Positions 58,723 to 64,000 of a DNA stretch of 64,000 nucleotides are shown here, piece by piece. The notes beneath the pieces are model-generated. The model was not told where the DNA came from, ran no database searches, and saw only the letters and a list, made by a program, of their open reading frames with translations. This DNA is from Rallus limicola (Eukaryota; Chordata; Aves; Gruiformes; Rallidae). The stretch spans positions 62,001 through 126,000 of the forward strand of contig JAKCOZ010000220.1 of NCBI GenBank assembly GCA_022605955.1, given 5' to 3'. Made by a program: the position numbers and the translations under genes. Positions within the stretch are counted from its first letter, which is position 1. Every line of letters starts with the position of its first letter.

Positions 58723-60900
58723 ATGCCTTTCATGCCTAGCTTCTTTACTTTGGGAGTTATTGCTGGACGTTTAGCATGTTTTGAACTGCAGTCTGCTAGG
58801 GCCGAGAAAAGCACCGTAGGAGGTTCCAGGCATGTTCCCTCTTTCCAGGCAAAGGAAAAGGCTGAGAGCCAAAGTGACAGGGTCTGCTCGTGTGTCCTGT
58901 TAGGAGTTTTCAGACAAGCTATGCCTTTCAGGCCTAGCTTCTTTACTTTGGGAGTTATTGCTGGACGTTTAGCATGTTTTGAACTGCAGTCTGCTAGGGC
59001 CGAGAAAAGCACCGTAGGAGGTTCCAGGCATGTTCCCTCTTTCCAGGCAAAGGAAAAGGCTGAGAGCCAAAGTGAAAGGGTCTGCTGGTGTGTCCTGTTA
59101 AGAGGTTTCAGACAAGCTATGCCTTTCAGGCCTAGCTTCTTTACTTTGGGAGTTATTGCTGGACGTTTAGCATGTTTTGAACTGCAGTCTGCTAGGGCCG
59201 AGAAAAGCACCGTAGGAGGTTCCAGGCATGTTCCCTCTTTCCAGGCAAAGGAAAAGGCTGAGAGCCAAAGTGACAGGGGCTGCTCGTGTGTCCTGTTAGG
59301 AGGTTTCAGACAAGCTATGCCTTTCAGGCCTAGCTTCTTTACTTTGGGAGTTATTGCTGGACGTTTAGCATGTTTTGAACTGCAGTCTGCTAGGGCCGAG
59401 AAAAGCACCGTAGGAGGTTCCAGGCATGTTCCCTCTTTCCAGGCAAAGGAAAAGGCTGAGAGCCAAAGTGACAGGGGCTGCTCGTGTGTCCTGTTAGGAG
59501 GTTTCAGACAAGCTATGCCTTTCATGCCTAGCTTCTTTACTTTGGGAGTTATTGCTGGACGTTTAGCATGTTTTGAACTGCAGTCTGCTAGGGCCGAGAA
59601 AAGCACCGTAGGAGGTTCCAGGCATGTTCCCTCTTTCCAGGCAAAGGAAAAGGCTGAGAGCCAAAGTGACAGGGTCTGCTCGTGTGTCCTGTTAGGAGGT
59701 TTCAGACAAGCTATGCCTTTCAGGCCTAGCTTCTTTACTTTGGGAGTTATTGCTGGACGTTTAGCATGTTTTGAACTGCAGTCTGCTAGGGCCGAGAAAA
59801 GCACCGTAGGAGGTTCCAGGCATGTTCCCTCTTTCCAGGCAAAGGAAAAGGCTGAGAGCCAAAGTGACAGGGTCTGCTCGTGTGTCCTGTTAGGAGGTTT
59901 CAGACAAGCTATGCCTTTCAGGCCTAGCTTCTTTACTTTGGGAGTTATTGCTGGACGTTTAGCATGTTTTGAACTGCAGTCTGCTAGGGCCGAGAAAAGC
60001 ACCGTAGGAGGTTCCAGGCATGTTCCCTCTTTCCAGGCAAAGGAAAAGGCTGAGAGCCAAAGTGACAGGGTCTGCTCGTGTGTCCTGTTAGGAGGTTTCA
60101 GACAAGCTATGCCTTTCAGGCCTAGCTTCTTTACTTTGGGAGTTATTGCTGGACGTTTAGCATGTTTTGAACTGCAGTCTGCTAGGGCCGAGAAAAGCAC
60201 CGTAGGAGGTTCCAGGCATGTTCCCTCTTTCCAGGCAAAGGAAAAGGCTGAGAGCCAAAGTGACAGGGTCTGCTCGTGTGTCCTGTTAGGAGGTTTCAGA
60301 CAAGCTATGCCTTTTAGGCCTAGCTTCTTTACTTTGGTAGTTATTGCTGGACGTTTAGCATGTTTTGAACTGCAGTCTGCTAGGGCCGAGAAAAGCACCG
60401 TAGGAGGTTCCAGGCATGTTCCCTCTTTCCAGGCAAAGGAAAAGGCTGAGAGCCAAAGTGACAGGGGCTGCTCGTGTGTCCTGTTAGGAGGTTTCAGACA
60501 AGCTATGCCTTTCATGCCTAGCTTCTTTACTTTGGGAGTTATTGCTGGACGTTTAGCATGTTTTGAACTGCAGTCTGCTAGGGCCGAGAAAAGCACCGTA
60601 GGAGGTTCCAGGCATGTTCCCTCTTTCCAGGCAAAGGTAAAGGCTGAGAGCCAAAGTGACAGGGTCTGCTTGTGTGTCCTGTTAGGAGGTTTCAGACAAG
60701 CTATGCCTTTCAGGCCTAGCTTCTTTACTTTGGGAGTTATTGCTGGACGTTTAGCATGTTTTGAACTGCAGTCTGCTAGGGCTGAGAAAAGCACCGTAGG
60801 AGGTTCCAGGCATGTTCCCTCTTTCCATGCAAAGGAAAAGGCTGAGAGCCAAAGTGACAGGGTCTGCTCGTGTGTCCTGTTAGGAGGTTTCAGAAAAGCT
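58723..60900. repeat. Block G joined to an F tail: 11 monomers
   Basis: Monomers 1-4 carry the G markers. Monomers 5-11 match F monomers 6-12 (nt 11 T in 5; TTTGGTAGTT in 9; nt 11 T, AAAGGTAAAG and TGCTTGTG in 10; TTTCCATGC in 11). It ends in the F/G junction and is followed by a full G block, so it is an F-G boundary duplicated by out-of-register exchange. Confidence 0.94.
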
Positions 60901-60947
60901 ATGCTATTCAGGCCTAGCTTGTCTGAAACCTCCTAACAGGACAAGCT
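60901..60947. repeat. 47-bp junction unit, F/G type
   Basis: CAGAAAAGC left arm and ATGCTATTC centre. It joins the F tail of the chimeric block to G2. Confidence 0.95.
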
Positions 60948-61937
60948 ATGCCTTTCATGCCTAGCTTCTTTACTTTGGGAGTTATTGCTGGACGTTTAGC
61001 ATGTTTTGAACTGCAGTCTGCTAGGGCCGAGAAAAGCACCGTAGGAGGTTCCAGGCATGTTCCCTCTTTCCAGGCAAAGGAAAAGGCTGAGAGCCAAAGT
61101 GACAGGGTCTGCTCGTGTGTCCTGTTAGGAGTTTTCAGACAAGCTATGCCTTTCAGGCCTAGCTTCTTTACTTTGGGAGTTATTGCTGGACGTTTAGCAT
61201 GTTTTGAACTGCAGTCTGCTAGGGCCGAGAAAAGCACCGTAGGAGGTTCCAGGCATGTTCCCTCTTTCCAGGCAAAGGAAAAGGCTGAGAGCCAAAGTGA
61301 AAGGGTCTGCTGGTGTGTCCTGTTAAGAGGTTTCAGACAAGCTATGCCTTTCAGGCCTAGCTTCTTTACTTTGGGAGTTATTGCTGGACGTTTAGCATGT
61401 TTTGAACTGCAGTCTGCTAGGGCCGAGAAAAGCACCGTAGGAGGTTCCAGGCATGTTCCCTCTTTCCAGGCAAAGGAAAAGGCTGAGAGCCAAAGTGACA
61501 GGGGCTGCTCGTGTGTCCTGTTAGGAGGTTTCAGACAAGCTATGCCTTTCAGGCCTAGCTTCTTTACTTTGGGAGTTATTGCTGGACGTTTAGCATGTTT
61601 TGAACTGCAGTCTGCTAGGGCCGAGAAAAGCACCGTAGGAGGTTCCAGGCATGTTCCCTCTTTCCAGGCAAAGGAAAAGGCTGAGAGCCAAAGTGACAGG
61701 GGCTGCTCGTGTGTCCTGTTAGGAGGTTTCAGACAAGCTATGCCTTTCATGCCTAGCTTCTTTACTTTGGGAGTTATTGCTGGACGTTTAGCATGTTTTG
61801 AACTGCAGTCTGCTAGGGCCGAGAAAAGCACCGTAGGAGGTTCCAGGCATGTTCCCTCTTTCCAGGCAAAGGAAAAGGCTGAGAGCCAAAGTGACAGGGG
61901 CTGCTCGTGTGTCCTGTTAGGAGGTTTCAGACAAGCT
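60948..61937. repeat. Block G2: 5 monomers
   Basis: Carries all the G1 markers in the same five monomers. The copies are 39 kb apart, so exchange must have been recent or homogenisation strong. Confidence 0.95.
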
Positions 61938-61984
61938 ATGCCTTTCAGGCCTAGCTTGTCTGAAACCTCCTAACAGGACAAGCT
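61938..61984. repeat. 47-bp palindromic junction unit
   Basis: Arms pair fully and the sequence is consensus. It lies between G and H. Confidence 0.95.
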
Positions 61985-63766
61985 ATGCCTTTCAGGCCTA
62001 GCTTCTTTACTTTGGGAGTTATTGCTGGACGTTTAGCATGTTTTGAACTGCAGTCTGCTAGGGCCGAGAAAAGCACCGTAGGAGGTTCCAGGCATGTTCC
62101 CTCTTTCCAGGCAAAGGAAAAGGCTGAGAGCCAAAGTGAAAGGGTCTGCTCGTGTGTCCTGTTAGGAGGTTTCAGACAAGCTATGCCTTTCAGGCCTAGC
62201 TTCTTTACTTTGGGAGTTATTGCTGGACGTTTAGCATGTTTTGAACTACAGTCTGCTAGGGCCGAGAAAAGCACCGTAGGAGGTTCCAGGCATGTTCCCT
62301 CTTTCCAGGCAAAGGAAAAGGCTGAGAGCCAAAGTGACAGGGGCTGCTCGTGTGTCCTGTTAGGAGGTTTCAGACAAGCTATGCCTTTCAGGCCTAGCTT
62401 CTTTACTTTGGGAGTTATTGCTGGACGTTTAGCATGTTTTGAACTGCAGTCTGCTAGGGCCGAGAAAAGCACCGTAGGAGGTTCCAGGCATGTTCCCTCT
62501 TTCCTGGCAAAGGAAAAGGCTGAGAGCCAAAGTGACAGGGTCTGCTCGTGTGTCCTGTTAGGAGGTTTCAGACAAGCTATGCCTTTCAGGCCTAGCTTCT
62601 TTACTTTGGGAGTTATTGCTGGACGTTTAGCATGTTTTGAACTGCAGTCTGCTAGGGCCGAGAAAAGCACCGTAGGAGGTTCCAGGCATGTTCCCTCTTT
62701 CCAGGCAAAGGAAAAGGCTGAGAGCCAAAGTGACAGGGGCTGCTCGTGTGTCCTGTTAGGAGGTTTCAGACAAGCTATGCCTTTCATGCCTAGCTTCTTT
62801 ACTTTGGGAGTTATTGCTGGACGTTTAGCATGTTTTGAACTGCAGTCTGCTAGGGCCGAGAAAAGCACCGTAGGAGGTTCCAGGCATGTTCCCTCTTTCC
62901 AGGCAAAGGAAAAGGCTGAGAGCCAAAGTGACAGGGTCTGCTCGTGTGTCCTGTTAGGAGGTTTCAGACAAGCTATGCCTTTCAGGCCTAGCTTCTTTAC
63001 TTTGGGAGTTATTGCTGGACGTTTAGCATGTTTTGAACTGCAGTCTGCTAGGGCCGAGAAAAGCACCGTAGGAGGTTCCAGGCATGTTCCCTCTTTCCAG
63101 GCAAAGGAAAAGGCTGAGAGCCAAAGTGACAGGGTCTGCTCGTGTGTCCTGTTAGGAGGTTTCAGACAAGCTATGCCTTTCAGGCCTAGCTTCTTTACTT
63201 TGGGAGTTATTGCTGGACGTTTAGCATGTTTTGAACTGCAGTCTGCTAGGGCCGAGAAAAGCACCGTAGGAGGTTCCAGGCATGTTCCCTCTTTCCAGGC
63301 AAAGGAAAAGGCTGAGAGCCAAAGTGACAGGGTCTGCTCGTGTGTCCTGTTAGGAGGTTTCAGACAAGCTATGCCTTTTAGGCCTAGCTTCTTTACTTTG
63401 GTAGTTATTGCTGGACGTTTAGCATGTTTTGAACTGCAGTCTGCTAGGGCCGAGAAAAGCACCGTAGGAGGTTCCAGGCATGTTCCCTCTTTCCAAGCAA
63501 AGGAAAAGGCTGAGAGCCAAAGTGACAGGGTCTGCTTTTGTGTCCTGTTAGGAGGTTTCAGACAAGCTATGCCTTTCAGGCCTAGCTTCTTTACTTTGGG
63601 AGTTATTGCTGGACGTTTCGCATGTTTTGAACTGCAGTCTGCTAGGGCTGAGAAAAGCACCGTAGGAGGATCCAGGCATGTTCCCTCTTTCCATGCAAAG
63701 GAAATGGCTGAGAGCCAAAGTGACAGGGTCTGCTCGTGTGTCCTGTTAGGAGGTTTCAGAAAATCT
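61985..63766. repeat. Block H3: 9 monomers
   Basis: H markers at monomers 1, 2, 3, 8 and 9. Monomer 9 also has GTTTCGCATG (nt 51 A to C, at 63,619), a change otherwise seen at the ends of D blocks. Confidence 0.95.
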
Positions 63767-63813
63767 ATGCTATTCAGGCCTAGCTTGTCTGAAACCTCCT
63801 AACAGGACAAGCT
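63767..63813. repeat. 47-bp junction unit, H/I type
   Basis: CAGAAAATCTATG left arm with two mismatches and GCTATTC centre, as at 24,812 and 46,712. Confidence 0.95.
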
Positions 63814-64000
63814 ATGCCTTTCATGCCTAGCTTCTTTACTTTGGGAGTTATTGCTGGACGTTTAGCATGTTTTGAACTGCAGTCTGCTAGGGCCGAGAAA
63901 AGCACCGTAGGAGGTTCCAGGCATGTTCCCTCTTTCCAGGCAAAGGAAAAGGCTGAGAGCCAAAGTGACAGGGTCTGCTCGTGTGTCCTGTTAGGAGGTT
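63814..64000. repeat. Start of block I3: partial monomer
   Basis: The first 187 bp of a monomer with nt 11 T and nt 161 T, as expected for monomer 1 of I. The window ends before any I-specific marker, so the assignment rests on the H/I junction before it. Confidence 0.85.

Larger units (their letters stand above)
1..64000. repeat. 198-bp satellite array filling the window
   Basis: Head-to-tail 198-bp monomers, all in the same orientation, interrupted only by 47-bp junction units. Monomer landmarks, counted from ATGCCTTTC as nt 1: a near-palindromic hairpin from nt 194 of one copy to nt 20 of the next; a PstI site CTGCAG at nt 64-69; CpG sites at nt 46-47, 81-82, 93-94 and 167-168; TAGGAGGTTCCAGGCA at nt 95-110, echoed as TAGGAGGTTTCAGACA at nt 179-194; and a purine-rich stretch around nt 127-161. 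The commonest polymorphisms are nt 161 T/G (GGGTCTGC or GGGGCTGC) and nt 11 G/T (TTCAGGCC or TTCATGCC). Monomer length is close to that of a nucleosome repeat, typical of centromeric satellites. I see no CENP-B box in the consensus. The family is not recognised. No coding gene, RNA gene, mobile element or CRISPR array is visible. Confidence 0.98.
48984..64000. repeat. Super-repeat round 3, cut by the window end
   Basis: Block order J (8), D (15), K (3), E (10), F (12), G joined to an F tail (11), G (5), H (9), start of I. This is the cleanest copy of the full order. The window stops 187 bp into the first I monomer, so the end of the round is not seen. Confidence 0.8.

Noticed and set aside
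45..63802. Long forward and reverse open frames as repeat-protein genes
   Set aside because: Both strands are open over the same blocks. Variants alter amino acids freely (K to I, S to I, G to V, A to T). There is no promoter or unique sequence, and the frames simply mirror monomer blocks. Two internal stops and one frameshift have no special context.
1007..63809. Compensatory base changes showing selection on the palindrome stem
   Set aside because: In the 15 imperfect copies the mismatches sit in one arm with no matching change in the other, apart from 34,900, where both arms are hit independently. Stem maintenance by selection is not shown.
1..64000. CRISPR array or prokaryotic repeat
   Set aside because: There are no unique spacers between repeats. 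The repeat unit itself is 198 bp and the intervening 47-bp unit is nearly invariant. No cas-like gene is present.
1..64000. CENP-B box in the monomer
   Set aside because: The consensus has no TTCG. The rare GTTTCGCATG variants have TTCG but not the A and CGGG positions needed.
1..64000. Embedded genes, tRNA, rRNA or retroelement fragments between blocks
   Set aside because: Block and junction lengths account for all 64,000 bases, so there is no room for other sequence.
1..64000. Assignment to a named satellite family or species
   Set aside because: I do not recognise the 198-bp sequence. Naming a source would need a database search for the consensus monomer, which I cannot run.

Overview
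The whole 64-kb window is one uninterrupted satellite-DNA array. It has no gene, RNA gene, transposon or unique sequence that I can support. A 198-bp monomer (50% GC by hand count of the consensus) is repeated head to tail. It is numbered here from the ATGCCTTTC in each copy, which is an arbitrary phase. The window holds 314 whole monomers, 34 copies of a 47-bp junction unit and a partial monomer at each end. The lengths close exactly: 44 + 314 x 198 + 34 x 47 - 1 + 187 = 64,000. The -1 is a single 1-bp deletion near 37,701, the only indel I found.

Each junction unit ends a block of monomers. It reads as a monomer that has lost nt 20-170 and has nt 171-194 inverted. With the end of the preceding monomer it forms a 71-bp palindrome: 29-bp arms around a 13-nt centre, running from 28 bp before the unit to 4 bp before its end. 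Block sizes are 3, 5, 7, 8, 9, 10, 11, 12, 15, 17 or 29 monomers. Blocks have recognisable variant signatures and can be typed (A, B, C, L, J, D, K, E, F, G, H, I).

Layout. 1-5,578: related A and B blocks, one of them chimeric. 5,579-10,622: blocks C and L, more divergent and not seen again. 10,623-26,885, 26,886-48,983 and 48,984-64,000 (cut by the window end): three rounds of a super-repeat in the order J-D-K-E-F-G-H-I, about 16-18 kb per round once an inserted 4.5-kb stretch is discounted. Deletions, duplications and fusions of blocks within the rounds fit unequal exchange. Junction variants follow block type: an AATT junction only before D, a doubly altered arm only between H and I, and a GGACATGC junction only between I and J.

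The window points to a eukaryotic chromosome, in centromeric, pericentromeric or other heterochromatic satellite. I do not recognise the repeat family and cannot name the clade. All four CpG sites of the monomer show recurrent C-to-T or G-to-A changes, which suggests a genome with CpG methylation. The very long open frames on both strands exist because 198 is divisible by 3 and the monomer lacks stops in one frame per strand. I treat them as non-coding.
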